Source of the DNA: UMGS1519 sp050951005
GTDB taxonomy: Bacteria; Actinomycetota; Coriobacteriia; Coriobacteriales; Eggerthellaceae
Direction: 5' to 3'
Length of the DNA stretch: 64,000 nt
Assembly: GCA_050951005.1 (NCBI GenBank)
Contig: JBMNIP010000002.1
Coordinates: 558,001 to 622,000 of the forward strand
This document shows, piece after piece, positions 1 through 8,258 of this stretch. The notes below the pieces were generated by a model. It worked only from the letters and a program-made list of their open reading frames with translations, was not told the origin of the DNA and searched no databases. A program made the translations under genes and the position numbers. How positions within the stretch are numbered: the first letter of the stretch is position 1; each line of letters opens with the position of its first letter.

Positions 1-1430
1 GCGCAGGCGAACGCACAGAAGAATCCGACCGGCTGATCGTCGATGGACTGTTCACCTGCGTCACCAACGTCAACTTCGACCGCCAATCGATTGAGACGAC
101 AACCAAACTCGTCCATCAGGAGACCGCGGCAATCGCCCAGGCAGCTGGCATCCAGGCGCTTCCCGATTACAATATGAGTGCTCTATGGGGCGCTGACGAG
201 GACATTCGTTCGCTGAAAAGCCTGGTCCTGTTCGGCATCCGCGGCATGGCGGCATATGCATACCATGCCCGCGCGCTGGGCAGAACCGACGGGACGGTCG
301 ATTCCTTCTTCTATGAGGCGCTTGCCGGCATCGCTGAGCTGGACAGTCAGGACCAACTGCTGAACCTGGTGCTCAAGGTTGGCGAGGTGAACATCACCTG
401 CATGGGAATGCTCGACGCGGCGAATACCGGCGCTTTCGGCATACCGGAGCCCACCACGGTTCCGCTGACCATCGAAAAGGGTCCCTTTATCGTGGTTTCC
501 GGTCACGACTTGAAGGACCTGGAACTATTGCTCGAGCAGACCGACGGCACCGGCGTGAACGTCTACACCCATGGCGAAATGCTACCCGCGCATGCCTATC
601 CGCACCTCCAGAAGCATCCGCAATTGAAGGGCAACTTCGGCACTGCGTGGCAGAACCAGCAGAAGGAATTCGACGGGATACCCGCACCGGTACTCTTCAC
701 CACGAACTGCCTGATGCCGCCGCGAAGCTCGTACGAGGACCGCGTGTACACCACCGGGCTGGTCGCGTTCCCCGAGCTGAAGGCAATCGGCGCGGACAAA
801 GACTTCACGCCGCTGATCGAGCAGGCGAAAGCGCTCGGCGGCTATGCCGAAGACCAGCAGCTTACTGGCATCAACGGTGGCCATACGGTCACGACCGGAT
901 TCGGGCAGGGCGCTGTGCTTTCGATTGCCGACAAGGTGATTGATGCCGTAAAGGCCGGTGATATCCGTCATTTCTTCTTGGTCGGCGGCTGCGACGGAGC
1001 GCGTCCAGGGCGCAACTATTACACCGATCTGGTAAAGCAGATTCCCGACGATTGCGTCATCCTGACGCTGGCGTGCGGCAAGTATCGCTTCAATGACCTT
1101 GACCTGGGAACGATTGATGGCATCCCCCGTTTGCTGGACGTTGGCCAGTGCAATGATGCCTTCGGTGCAGTACAGATTGCCCTGGCGCTTGCGGATGCCT
1201 TCGATTGCTCGGTCAATGACCTGCCGCTTTCCTTCGTGCTGTCTTGGTACGAGCAAAAGGCAGTCTGCATCCTGCTTTCACTGCTGCAGCTGGGTATCAA
1301 GGACATCAAGCTCGGACCGACACTGCCGGCATTTATCAGCCCGAATGTGCTTAACGTGCTGGTAGATGCTTACGGCATCGCCCCGACCACGACCCCGGAG
1401 GCCGATCTGGCTCAGATGCTCGGCCAGTAG
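1..1430 (+). CDS. hcp: Hydroxylamine reductase / hybrid-cluster protein (5' truncated by window)
   Basis: The reading frame is open from base 3, so only the last 476 residues or so are present; the N-terminal cysteine motif for the first iron-sulfur cluster lies upstream. The visible part holds the ligand set expected for the Fe-S-O hybrid cluster: a THGEMLPAH segment, TTNCLMP, VGGCDGA, LACGKY, GQCNDA and SWYEQKA. Hcp family enzymes act in the cytoplasm on nitric oxide or hydroxylamine, protecting anaerobes from nitrosative stress. It ends at a TAG and is followed by a hairpin. The gene is convergent with its right neighbour. The family assignment is firm; the in vivo substrate (NO or NH2OH) cannot be told from sequence. 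Confidence 0.96.
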   Translation, partial: AGERTEESDRLIVDGLFTCVTNVNFDRQSIETTTKLVHQETAAIAQAAGIQALPDYNMSALWGADEDIRSLKSLVLFGIRGMAAYAYHARALGRTDGTVDSFFYEALAGIAELDSQDQLLNLVLKVGEVNITCMGMLDAANTGAFGIPEPTTVPLTIEKGPFIVVSGHDLKDLELLLEQTDGTGVNVYTHGEMLPAHAYPHLQKHPQLKGNFGTAWQNQQKEFDGIPAPVLFTTNCLMPPRSSYEDRVYTTGLVAFPELKAIGADKDFTPLIEQAKALGGYAEDQQLTGINGGHTVTTGFGQGAVLSIADKVIDAVKAGDIRHFFLVGGCDGARPGRNYYTDLVKQIPDDCVILTLACGKYRFNDLDLGTIDGIPRLLDVGQCNDAFGAVQIALALADAFDCSVNDLPLSFVLSWYEQKAVCILLSLLQLGIKDIKLGPTLPAFISPNVLNVLVDAYGIAPTTTPEADLAQMLGQ

Positions 1431-1454
1431 GTCGATTGCCTGTATCTTGAACTA

Positions 1455-1486
1455 CGGCCCGCAAACCCACTATGGCTTGCGGGCCG
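1455..1486 (+). terminator. Hairpin downstream of hcp
   Basis: A perfect 10-bp inverted repeat (CGGCCCGCAA / TTGCGGGCCG, 12-nt loop) starts 24 bp after the hcp stop. No T-run follows, so termination efficiency is uncertain; it may protect the 3' end instead. Confidence 0.6.
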
Positions 1487-1694
1487 CACAGATGGACCGA
1501 ATCTCGTTCACTATTCTGGTCCGTACCGAAATGAGACACTCGAGCCGAGAGCCTGACGATCTTTCAATCGGGCCCCATGCTCCAATCTGCGCTCGCCAAC
1601 TCCGGCTGCTTACCCAGCTGGTTGACAAGGGCCTGCACTCGCCGCCCCGTATGCATACGCCCTGCCGCCCGGACAGGCGCACTTTACACGCAAG

Positions 1695-2111
1695 CTACGC
1701 GTTGCCGAGCAGCTCGACCAGCGCCTCGCTATGGCTACGGCGTTTTCTGGTCGCCGTTCCCAGAATGCACACGCTCTGGTAGCCCCCGTAGCTTTCACGG
1801 AAATGGTCCCGCGCTTTCGCTTGATCCATTTCTCTCAGATACCAATGCTTGTACGTCTCCCAATCGATGTCGTGGTTCTGGTAGGCGCCGAGCAGCTCGG
1901 CCGATGGAGCCAACTGCAGGTCATGCACGTATGCTGCGCCGGTAATCGTGGGAATCAGGTACTCCAGATCCTTCTTCTTTGTGAACCCGCAGAGTTGGTT
2001 GGTGTTCCGCAAACGGACATCCAGCACCAAATCGGCCTCTTCTCTGATCAAAGTGGTGAAAAACTCTCGTGCGCTGGTCTCGAAGGCGCTCATATCGAAT
2101 ACGCGCGGCAT
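1695..2111 (-). CDS. DUF488 family protein
   Basis: A 138-residue protein matching the DUF488 pattern: an N-terminal stretch ending in CGFTKKKDL, a central HDLQLAPS-type loop and a C-terminal SVCILGTATRKRRSHSEAL segment with a cysteine and a basic run. The biochemical role of the family is not established. The ATG at 2111 is preceded by AAGGAGA at good spacing. The gene stands alone, convergent with hcp. A long palindrome lies over the expected -35 region upstream, so it is likely controlled by a repressor encoded elsewhere. Family call is good; function unknown. Confidence 0.8.
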   Translation of the reverse strand: MPRVFDMSAFETSAREFFTTLIREEADLVLDVRLRNTNQLCGFTKKKDLEYLIPTITGAAYVHDLQLAPSAELLGAYQNHDIDWETYKHWYLREMDQAKARDHFRESYGGYQSVCILGTATRKRRSHSEALVELLGNA

Positions 2112-2134
2112 AGCATTCTCCTTCCATCACCCTT

Positions 2135-2180
2135 ATCCTAGCGGGAAGCGCTCAAAGGATATGTTGTAATGACAACATAT
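2135..2180 (-). promoter_or_regulatory. Promoter with overlapping palindromic operator for the DUF488 gene
   Basis: A perfect inverted repeat, ATATGTTGT (2159-2167) and ACAACATAT (2172-2180) with a 4-bp centre, lies about 48 bp upstream of the start codon. A plausible -10 box, TAGGAT on the minus strand, sits at 2135-2140. The matching -35 position would be about 2158-2163, within the palindrome. The geometry suits repression by a dimeric regulator of MarR/TetR type. The palindrome is seen directly; the promoter assignment is inference. Confidence 0.5.
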
Positions 2181-2336
2181 CTCGCTGACACTGGATTCTT
2201 CCCAAACAGCATCAGGGCAACGGAACGATCGACTAGCGCCCAGCGACTGCCGTTGGCAAGCTCAGAAAGAGGCGAAGCCGTGGCGCCAAGATAATTGTCC
2301 CCAGGCAGCAAACAAGCGGCAACCACGAGGCGCTTG

Positions 2337-2372
2337 AAAGAAAAGCGGATGCCGGCAACAACCGACACCCGC
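2337..2372 (-). terminator. Rho-independent terminator of the repeat-protein gene
   Basis: On the minus strand an 11-bp stem (2345-2372, two G-U pairs, 6-nt loop TTGTTG) is followed at once by TTTTCTTT. It lies about 70 bp after the stop codon. Confidence 0.75.
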
Positions 2373-2441
2373 ATTCGATAGGCGCTTTGCAGAAGCGTTT
2401 CGCAAACCCGATGGGCACCTAAATGCCCGCGCGCACATCCG

Positions 2442-3347
2442 TTAGGCATTCGCCCACTTCACTGAGACGCCTTTGTCAACCATGACATCCTCGGTAGACA
2501 ATTTGGGGTTGTGCGAGAGATTCAGAGCCTTGATGTTGTTACCCACGCAGTTCAGCCATTCCAACTTCGTGTTCTTGGAGACATTGAGCTTGGTGAGCTT
2601 ATTGTGGTCACAGGAAAGCTTCTGAAGCCGCTTATTCTTGGAGAGGTTCAGCTTCTTCAGCTTGTTGTAGCCGCAAGAAAGCGTCTTAAGCTGCTTGTTC
2701 TTGGTGACATTGAGCTTGGCAATCTTGTTGTGGAGACAATCAAGCTCCTTGAGCTGCTTGTTCTTGGAAACGTCGAGCTTCGTCAATTTGTTATAGTGGC
2801 ACACCAGATACTTCAACTGATTGCTCTTGGGCAGGACCAGCCGCGTCAACTTATTGTCCCTGCAATCCAACGTCTTCAGTTTCTTATTCTTGGAAAGGTT
2901 CAGCTTCTTCAGGGTGCCGTTGTAGCAATACAACTGCGTAAGCTGCTTATTCTTTGACAGGTCGAGCTTGCCGAGTTTGAAGCCGGAGAAAAGCAGCGTC
3001 TTCAATTTCTTGTTCTTGGAAAGGTCGAGCTTCTTCAGGCTGAGTCCCCTCAAATCCACATTCTTCAAACTGGTTGCTTTCCGCAGGTTGATTGCACGAA
3101 CCTTCTGGTTCCAGAAACTTACTTTGGTGACGGGCTTTCCTTTGATCTTCGCCGGAATGGTCACCGACTTGCTCTTGCCGGTGTACCCGCTGATCTGCGC
3201 CTTGCCCTTCACGATTTCATAGGTGAGGCCTTTGTACGTCTTTGCCTGCGCCTGCGCCGGATGTGCCGCTACGAGGGCGAAACCGGCGAGCAGCGCAATG
3301 ATTACCGCCGTCACGACGGCGGAACGGCCTAACTTCGTTTGTTCCAT
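2442..3347 (-). CDS. Secreted leucine-rich-repeat protein
   Basis: A 301-residue protein with a signal peptide (residues 1-35; charged start, hydrophobic core, AQAQA cleavage region). A short domain with the YEIVKGKAQISGYTG pattern of BspA-like surface proteins follows. After about residue 85 there are 8-9 tandem 21-residue leucine-rich units of the type LNLSKNKKLKTLDCRDNKLTK; most carry a cysteine at the LxC position. The C-terminal cap is short. No LPXTG motif, transmembrane anchor or lipobox was seen, so it is probably released or held by charge: the repeat is very lysine-rich. The repeats are visible in DNA as roughly 63-bp units, and codon choice is more AT-rich than in neighbouring genes. 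Likely roles are adhesion or binding, as inference. Confidence 0.85.
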   Translation of the reverse strand: MEQTKLGRSAVVTAVIIALLAGFALVAAHPAQAQAKTYKGLTYEIVKGKAQISGYTGKSKSVTIPAKIKGKPVTKVSFWNQKVRAINLRKATSLKNVDLRGLSLKKLDLSKNKKLKTLLFSGFKLGKLDLSKNKQLTQLYCYNGTLKKLNLSKNKKLKTLDCRDNKLTRLVLPKSNQLKYLVCHYNKLTKLDVSKNKQLKELDCLHNKIAKLNVTKNKQLKTLSCGYNKLKKLNLSKNKRLQKLSCDHNKLTKLNVSKNTKLEWLNCVGNNIKALNLSHNPKLSTEDVMVDKGVSVKWANA

Positions 3348-3376
3348 AAACCCATCTCCCCAATAAATAATCCTAT

Positions 3377-3403
3377 GGGATTCACTATACAGCGAATAAT
3401 CCC
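3377..3403 (-). promoter_or_regulatory. Candidate promoter of the repeat-protein gene flanked by inverted repeat
   Basis: A minus-strand -10 box TATAGT lies at 3384-3389, 37 bp upstream of the start codon. It is bracketed by an inverted repeat: GGGATT (3377-3382) and AATCCC (3398-3403) on the plus strand. No good -35 hexamer is visible, which fits an activated or regulated promoter. Confidence 0.4.
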
Positions 3404-3515
3404 CTGGGACTCAGGATGATTTCCCGGAAACACCGGTGGCGAAAAGAAGACAGGCTTCGAAAAGGTCGCCTTGCCTTTACCCAGCTCATTCTTGCAGCTT
3501 CACAAGAGAAGGACC

Positions 3516-3532
3516 GCCAAGAACGCCTTGGC
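3516..3532 (-). terminator. Short hairpin downstream of dgt
   Basis: GCCAAG / CTTGGC stem with a 5-nt loop, 12 bp after the dgt stop; on the minus strand it is followed by GGTCCTTCTC. This is a weak terminator candidate. Confidence 0.4.
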
Positions 3533-3544
3533 TTCCCGCGGGAT

Positions 3545-4771
3545 TTAGTGGAAGTACGGGTGGTAGATATCCCGTTCGGACACCGCTTCGTCCGGATACA
3601 GGAAATTGAACAGATCGATGAAATACTCGTCGGTCATGCTGGCTAGATAGTCGACCACGATATCGTCGGGGGTATTGTCTTCGACATACCCATCGTTGAA
3701 CTGCATCACCCAGGAATGAATGTGATGACGCCAGATGTACGAGTCTTCGTTGCCGGCTATCACATCTTCGCGGAAGCGCTCATACAGCCGTTCCATCATC
3801 GGCTTAATCACGTCGTCGAGCGTCTCATGCGCCTGGGAGGACTGGTAGATGGTACGGGAATTGTCATCTTTGATGCGCATCAGGCTGGCGAACACTTCGG
3901 AATCCATGGCCAGATACGGTTTGCCGATGCTGTTCTTGATGATATTAGCGGTCACGCGCGTGATAATCTGTGCATTCGTTTCGCCCGCCACTTCGCCGAC
4001 CGCCGGATAGGTATCCGTGTCGAGCACGCCCAGCTTCAGGGCATCCTGACGGTCTTTACCTAGGTAGGCAAGGATATCGCAGATGCGCACCACACAGCCC
4101 TCGAGCGTGCTGGGACGCAGGTCCTGGCTGGCACCCGGCACGGTATAACAGCGCTCGACCATGCTATCGAGCGCTCCGAATGATGGGCACGGCTCCGGCT
4201 CGTAGCGCTCGAAGGCCTTCTCCCCGCAATGGCACAGGATGCCGTTGTAAGTTTGCAGCGACAGGTTGCAGGTAGCCACCTTGCGCAGCAGGCGCACCCC
4301 ATGCACGTTATGGTTGAAATAGCGACCGGTATGCCGATGGTAGATATCGGAGAGGAAACGCTCACCCCCATGTCCGAATGGCGTGTGGCCCATATCGTGC
4401 GCAAGCGCGATGGCCTCGGTGAGGGCAAGGTTCAGACGGAGCGCCTGGGCCAGCTTGCGTGAAATGCTTGACACCAGCTGCAGATGATATGAGCGCCGGG
4501 TCAGATCGTCATTCTTGTAGAACGGAAAGACCTGCGTCTTATCCATGCAGCGATTGTAGAAAGCGTTATTCAGCACGCGATCGACGTCTCGGCGAAATGC
4601 CGGGCGCACCAACGCGTCATCCTCATCCCTCGGCGACGGATGCTCGAAAAGAGCTTCTTCGTCGCGGGCAGCATAGGGAGACAGCCCCGCTTGGCGAAGG
4701 CGCCATCCTTCTTCCAAGTAAGCCTTCTCTTCGCGGGTGAAGGCAAACAGATCCGGGCGTTCTTCGGCCAT
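3545..4771 (-). CDS. dgt: Deoxyguanosinetriphosphate triphosphohydrolase-like HD protein
   Basis: A 408-residue HD-domain phosphohydrolase. The metal-binding motif HDMGHTPFGHGGE begins at residue 125, preceded by YNRCMDKTQVF (72-82) and an RRSYHLQ segment (92-98), as in dGTPase family members. Such enzymes hydrolyse dNTPs to deoxynucleosides and triphosphate and help balance dNTP pools. The ATG shares one base with the recR stop (TAATG), so translation is probably coupled, and the gene closes a dnaX-ybaB-recR-dgt run. Substrate preference (dGTP only or several dNTPs) cannot be read from sequence. Confidence 0.9.
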   Translation of the reverse strand: MAEERPDLFAFTREEKAYLEEGWRLRQAGLSPYAARDEEALFEHPSPRDEDDALVRPAFRRDVDRVLNNAFYNRCMDKTQVFPFYKNDDLTRRSYHLQLVSSISRKLAQALRLNLALTEAIALAHDMGHTPFGHGGERFLSDIYHRHTGRYFNHNVHGVRLLRKVATCNLSLQTYNGILCHCGEKAFERYEPEPCPSFGALDSMVERCYTVPGASQDLRPSTLEGCVVRICDILAYLGKDRQDALKLGVLDTDTYPAVGEVAGETNAQIITRVTANIIKNSIGKPYLAMDSEVFASLMRIKDDNSRTIYQSSQAHETLDDVIKPMMERLYERFREDVIAGNEDSYIWRHHIHSWVMQFNDGYVEDNTPDDIVVDYLASMTDEYFIDLFNFLYPDEAVSERDIYHPYFH

Positions 4772-5367
4772 TACAGGTCCCTGCGGCTTTCGATGGCACG
4801 GCCGAGCGTCACTTCGTCGGCGAACTCCAAATCGCCTCCGACCGGCAGGCCGCTTGCCAAGCGCGTAACCCGGATGCCCAATGGCTTGATAAGGCGCGCG
4901 AGATAGCTGGCCGTGGTCTCTCCTTCGATATTGGGATTCGTGGCCAGCAGCACTTCGGTGACGGAACCGTCGGAAAGGCGCTTCATCAGCTCGGCAATAT
5001 GCAAATCATCCGGACCGACCCCTTCCATCGGAGAGATTGCGCCGCCGAGCACGTGGTAGACCCCGCGGTAGATGGCCGTCCGCTCGATTGGCGGAATATC
5101 GTGCGGTTCGCTGACCACGCATATGATGCTGTGGTCGCGGTCGGGCGATGCGCAGATCTCGCACAGGTCGTCCTGGGCATAGTTGAAGCACTCCGCGCAG
5201 AAGTGCACGGTATCCTTCACCTCGATAATGGCATCGGCCAACCGCTGCGCAGTTTGGCGGTCGGCATTCAGCAGCCAGTAGGCGATGCGCTGGGCAGACT
5301 TCGGGCCGATGCCGGGGAGACGCCCCAGTTCGTCGAGAAGGTTCTGGATGGAAGGAGCCGCGTACAT
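4771..5367 (-). CDS. recR: Recombination mediator protein RecR
   Basis: A 198-residue protein of typical RecR length. The N-terminal helix-hairpin-helix reads LGRLPGIGPKSAQR. A C4 zinc finger is formed by Cys57, Cys60, Cys69 and Cys72. The Toprim domain begins around ICVVSEPHDI (residue 82), followed by the conserved YHVLGGAISPM loop. RecR works with RecF/RecO to load RecA at gaps and stalled forks. It follows ybaB by 3 bp and overlaps dgt by one base. Confidence 0.98.
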   Translation of the reverse strand: MYAAPSIQNLLDELGRLPGIGPKSAQRIAYWLLNADRQTAQRLADAIIEVKDTVHFCAECFNYAQDDLCEICASPDRDHSIICVVSEPHDIPPIERTAIYRGVYHVLGGAISPMEGVGPDDLHIAELMKRLSDGSVTEVLLATNPNIEGETTASYLARLIKPLGIRVTRLASGLPVGGDLEFADEVTLGRAIESRRDL

Positions 5368-5370
5368 GGT

Positions 5371-5676
5371 TTACATGCCCGGGATGTTCATGCCGCCCGT
5401 CGCCTCGTCAAGGTGCGCTTGGGCGATCTCGTTCATTTCACGGAAAGCATCGTTGATTGCGGCGACGACCAGGTCCTCGAGCATCTCGGTATCGTCGGGG
5501 TTGACCACGATCTTGTCGATCTCGACAGACTGGACCGTCATGTCGCCCTTCACGGTGGCTTTGACCATGCCGCCGCCGGCCGTGCCATCGGCGGTCATTT
5601 CGGCAACTTCGGCCTGGGCCTTCTGGATGCGGGCCTGCATCTGCTGGGCCTGCTTCATCATCTTCTTCATGTCCAT
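5371..5676 (-). CDS. ybaB: YbaB/EbfC family nucleoid-associated protein
   Basis: A 101-residue protein starting MDMKKMMKQAQQMQARI, a Met/Gln-rich helix typical of YbaB/EbfC, with the conserved core GMVKATVKGD and NPDDTEMLEDLVVAAINDA. It is a small dimeric DNA-binding protein almost always placed between dnaX and recR, as here. I chose the ATG at 5676 because AAAGGAGA (5685-5692) lies 8 bp upstream; an in-frame ATG further upstream would add 18 residues without family support. Confidence 0.96.
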   Translation of the reverse strand: MDMKKMMKQAQQMQARIQKAQAEVAEMTADGTAGGGMVKATVKGDMTVQSVEIDKIVVNPDDTEMLEDLVVAAINDAFREMNEIAQAHLDEATGGMNIPGM

Positions 5677-5799
5677 GGGTGGATTCTCCTTTCGGGCCAA
5701 CGCCCGTTGCTTGCTCCTATCAAACCGCAATCATAGATAAATTACCAGATGTGAGGGTACGAACCCATGCACTCTGCGGATGGCAACGTCTCCATGGCG

Positions 5800-8190
5800 C
5801 TACTGCCCATCGGCTTGGTTGTCGGAATCCTCGGACTCCGCCGAAGCGTCGACTTCCTCGAAAACCACCCCGGCGCCGAAGCCGGCTGCCAGCATGCTGG
5901 CAAGATCGCCTGCCTCGCCATCGACCGCAGGCTTGGTACTGGCAGGCTGGGAATCATCCGAGGGGTCGGCCGGCGCAGGCTGGGCCGGGACTGTCTGCGG
6001 GGCAGGTTGTGCGGGTGCAGGCTGCTGGGCGGGAGCCGGCATCGGTCGAGGAGCCGTACCTGGCGCCGATGCCGGGCGCGTGGGTGCCGGACGCGATGCA
6101 TAAGAACCCGCAGGAGATGTCGGGGGCGAAGGAATCGGACGAGATTCCACCGTAGCGGCTGACACATCGGAATACATGCTGGTCGATTGCGGAGACGCAT
6201 CGGCACCTTCTTGCGCGAATTCAACCTTCACCACGCTACCGAAACCCTTCTCGGTAGCACGCTCCAATGCCTCGTATACTTCGGGCTTTTTGACCGACGC
6301 ATACGCGAACTTGTTCGTATGAGGGAAGGTTACCAGTATGGAGCCCGTATCCTCCTTGGCGCTGACCTGCGTGTTCATGAACAGGATGCCGAATGCGGCC
6401 TTTTCCTTCTTCAGTGCAGCCATGGTTGCCTGCCAGCCCCGCTGCAATGCCGCCGGGTTGGAGAGCGCCTCAGGCACCGAAGCATCCGTTGGCTCCTTCG
6501 GTGCGGTCGGTGCCGTAGCGGGGGCAGCTTGGGTTGCAGGCACGGGTTCCGACGAAGCGGCAGGGGCAACCGCCGGCTTTGTCGCGGTCTCCTTGGGAGC
6601 AACGGCTGCCGGCGATGGAGCCGGCATCGTAGGGCCCGCCGGCTGTCCGGTGGAGACGGATGCGGGCTGGGCGCCGTCCTCATATGCCTCGGCAGGCAGA
6701 TAGTCATCGGGAACCATATCGTAGTCGTCCTCTGGGACATCAACCGGAACGGGAGCCTGGGGGGCGGGCTGGGGCTGCGGTGCCGATGCGGGATGCGCCG
6801 CCTGCTGGGCAGCCATATGCGCCTTCGCCCGCGCGGCAGCCGCTTGCGCCGCCGCACGGGCACGGGCTGCCGCCGCCGATGCGGCAGTGGGCTGCGGCGC
6901 GTTCGCCGCCGATGCCGGCATCGGGGCAGAAGGTGCTGCCTGAGCATGCTGCTCAGCCGCTGGAGAGGGCTGTGTCTCCGTCGGGGGGACAACGGCCGCA
7001 TCCCGAATCGGAGCCGATGCAGGTGCCGCAGCTGCCATCGGGCGTGCGGAAATCGCCTTCTCGAGCGTCTCGATGCGTTCTGCCAGCGACTCGAGGGTCA
7101 AATCGGCAGAGGGATGCACCATGCGCGTGAGCGAGATCTCGAAGCTCAAGCGCGGATTCGTCGATGTGCGCAGCTCGTTCATCAGGTCTCCGAGGATCAT
7201 CAGAAGACGCGCCAGGCGATCGGTGCTGAAATAGGGCAGCTCACGCATAAGCTGGGCACGTTCGGCATCGTTGATTTCCAGTGGGGCATCGTCGCCGATG
7301 AGCCCTATCAGATAGAGTGCACGGAAGTGCTCGGCCAAATCACGCGCGAACTGCGCCAGATCGGCCCCGGTTTCGACATACTTGGCCATCCAGGCGAAGC
7401 AGGCTGCCGCGTCGCGATGGCCGATGGCCTCGACGATCTCCGCCATGTCGGACGAGTCGAGCGACCCGAGCAGGTCTTCGGCTGCCGATTTCGTAACCTT
7501 CCCCTCGCTGAAGACAATCAATTGCTCCAGGGAGGTCAGCGCATTGCGCATCCCGCCATCGGAACGCTCGGCAATCAATTCCAGCGCCTCGGGTTCGAAC
7601 TCCACGTCCTCTTCAACGCAGACCGCACCCAGGCGGGCAACGATCTGGTCGACCGAGATACGATGGAAGTCGAAACGTTGGCAGCGCGAATGGATGGTAG
7701 GCGGCACTTTGTTGGGATCGGTGGTGCACAGGATGAAGACCACATGCTCAGGAGGCTCCTCGAGCGTCTTCAGCAGCGCATTGAACGCGGCGATCGAGAG
7801 CATGTGAACTTCGTCGATGATGTAGACCTTCGCCCGGCCGATGGTCGGGGCGAAATTCACGCGTCCGATGATCTCCTCGCGCACATTGTCGACGCCCGTC
7901 CGGCTTGCCGCATCGAGCTCGTAGACATCGGGATGGCGGCCCTCGGCAATCATCCGGCAGGCTTCGCACGTTCCATCCGGATCGGGGGTGACCCCCTTCT
8001 CGCACAATAGCGCCTTCGCCATCAAGCGCGCCGTAGTGGTTTTTCCCGTGCCGCGCGGGCCGCAGAACAGGTACGCATGGCTGACTTTGTTTTGAGACAG
8101 GGCGTTTCGCAGGGTGCGTTCGATGGCATCCTGCCCCACCACATCAGCGAACGTCTGCGGACGATACTTCCGATACAGAGATTCCGTCAT
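5800..8190 (-). CDS. dnaX: DNA polymerase III subunits gamma and tau
   Basis: A 796-residue clamp-loader ATPase. Walker A GPRGTGKT lies at 44-51, Walker B as IIDEVHML, and sensor residues follow in CTTDPNKVPPTI. The zinc-binding region has Cys63, Cys75 and Cys78, but the position of the fourth usual ligand holds Asp72. After about residue 380 comes a long Ala/Pro/Gln-rich linker, then a folded stretch (QRGWQATMAALKKEK) resembling the tau C-terminal domain, then a second disordered Pro/Ala tail. No AAAAAAG slippery site for frameshifting to gamma was seen. The gene heads the dnaX-ybaB-recR-dgt run. Confidence 0.97.
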   Translation of the reverse strand: MTESLYRKYRPQTFADVVGQDAIERTLRNALSQNKVSHAYLFCGPRGTGKTTTARLMAKALLCEKGVTPDPDGTCEACRMIAEGRHPDVYELDAASRTGVDNVREEIIGRVNFAPTIGRAKVYIIDEVHMLSIAAFNALLKTLEEPPEHVVFILCTTDPNKVPPTIHSRCQRFDFHRISVDQIVARLGAVCVEEDVEFEPEALELIAERSDGGMRNALTSLEQLIVFSEGKVTKSAAEDLLGSLDSSDMAEIVEAIGHRDAAACFAWMAKYVETGADLAQFARDLAEHFRALYLIGLIGDDAPLEINDAERAQLMRELPYFSTDRLARLLMILGDLMNELRTSTNPRLSFEISLTRMVHPSADLTLESLAERIETLEKAISARPMAAAAPASAPIRDAAVVPPTETQPSPAAEQHAQAAPSAPMPASAANAPQPTAASAAAARARAAAQAAAARAKAHMAAQQAAHPASAPQPQPAPQAPVPVDVPEDDYDMVPDDYLPAEAYEDGAQPASVSTGQPAGPTMPAPSPAAVAPKETATKPAVAPAASSEPVPATQAAPATAPTAPKEPTDASVPEALSNPAALQRGWQATMAALKKEKAAFGILFMNTQVSAKEDTGSILVTFPHTNKFAYASVKKPEVYEALERATEKGFGSVVKVEFAQEGADASPQSTSMYSDVSAATVESRPIPSPPTSPAGSYASRPAPTRPASAPGTAPRPMPAPAQQPAPAQPAPQTVPAQPAPADPSDDSQPASTKPAVDGEAGDLASMLAAGFGAGVVFEEVDASAESEDSDNQADGQ

Positions 8191-8211
8191 ACTCGCTGCC
8201 CATCTTTCTTA

Positions 8212-8229
8212 CGCCCGATGCTCCGGGCG
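8212..8229 (-). other. Hairpin in the dedA-dnaX spacer
   Basis: CGCCCG / CGGGCG with a 6-nt loop lies 22 bp upstream of the dnaX start. On the minus strand it is followed by TAAGAAAGA rather than a T-run. It could be a weak dedA terminator or part of the dnaX leader. Confidence 0.35.
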
Positions 8230-8258
8230 ATTATTGTCCAATGAGTTCGGATACTAGG

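Larger units (their letters stand above)
2112..2441. other. Intergenic region, no convincing gene
   Basis: This 330-bp gap between the DUF488 gene and the repeat-protein gene holds the promoter and palindromic operator candidate of the former and the terminator of the latter. A minus-strand open frame of about 100 codons crosses it but has no recognisable protein pattern and overlaps both regulatory elements; I do not call it. Confidence 0.6.

Noticed and set aside
2138..2449. A 103-codon minus-strand open frame between the DUF488 and repeat-protein genes
   Set aside because: It spans the repeat-protein terminator and the DUF488 operator, and its sequence has no family signature.
6187..8010. 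A 607-codon open frame on the plus strand opposite dnaX
   Set aside because: It is antisense to conserved clamp-loader motifs, is rich in Arg/Gly/Cys and shows no protein pattern; long antisense frames are common in high-GC genes.
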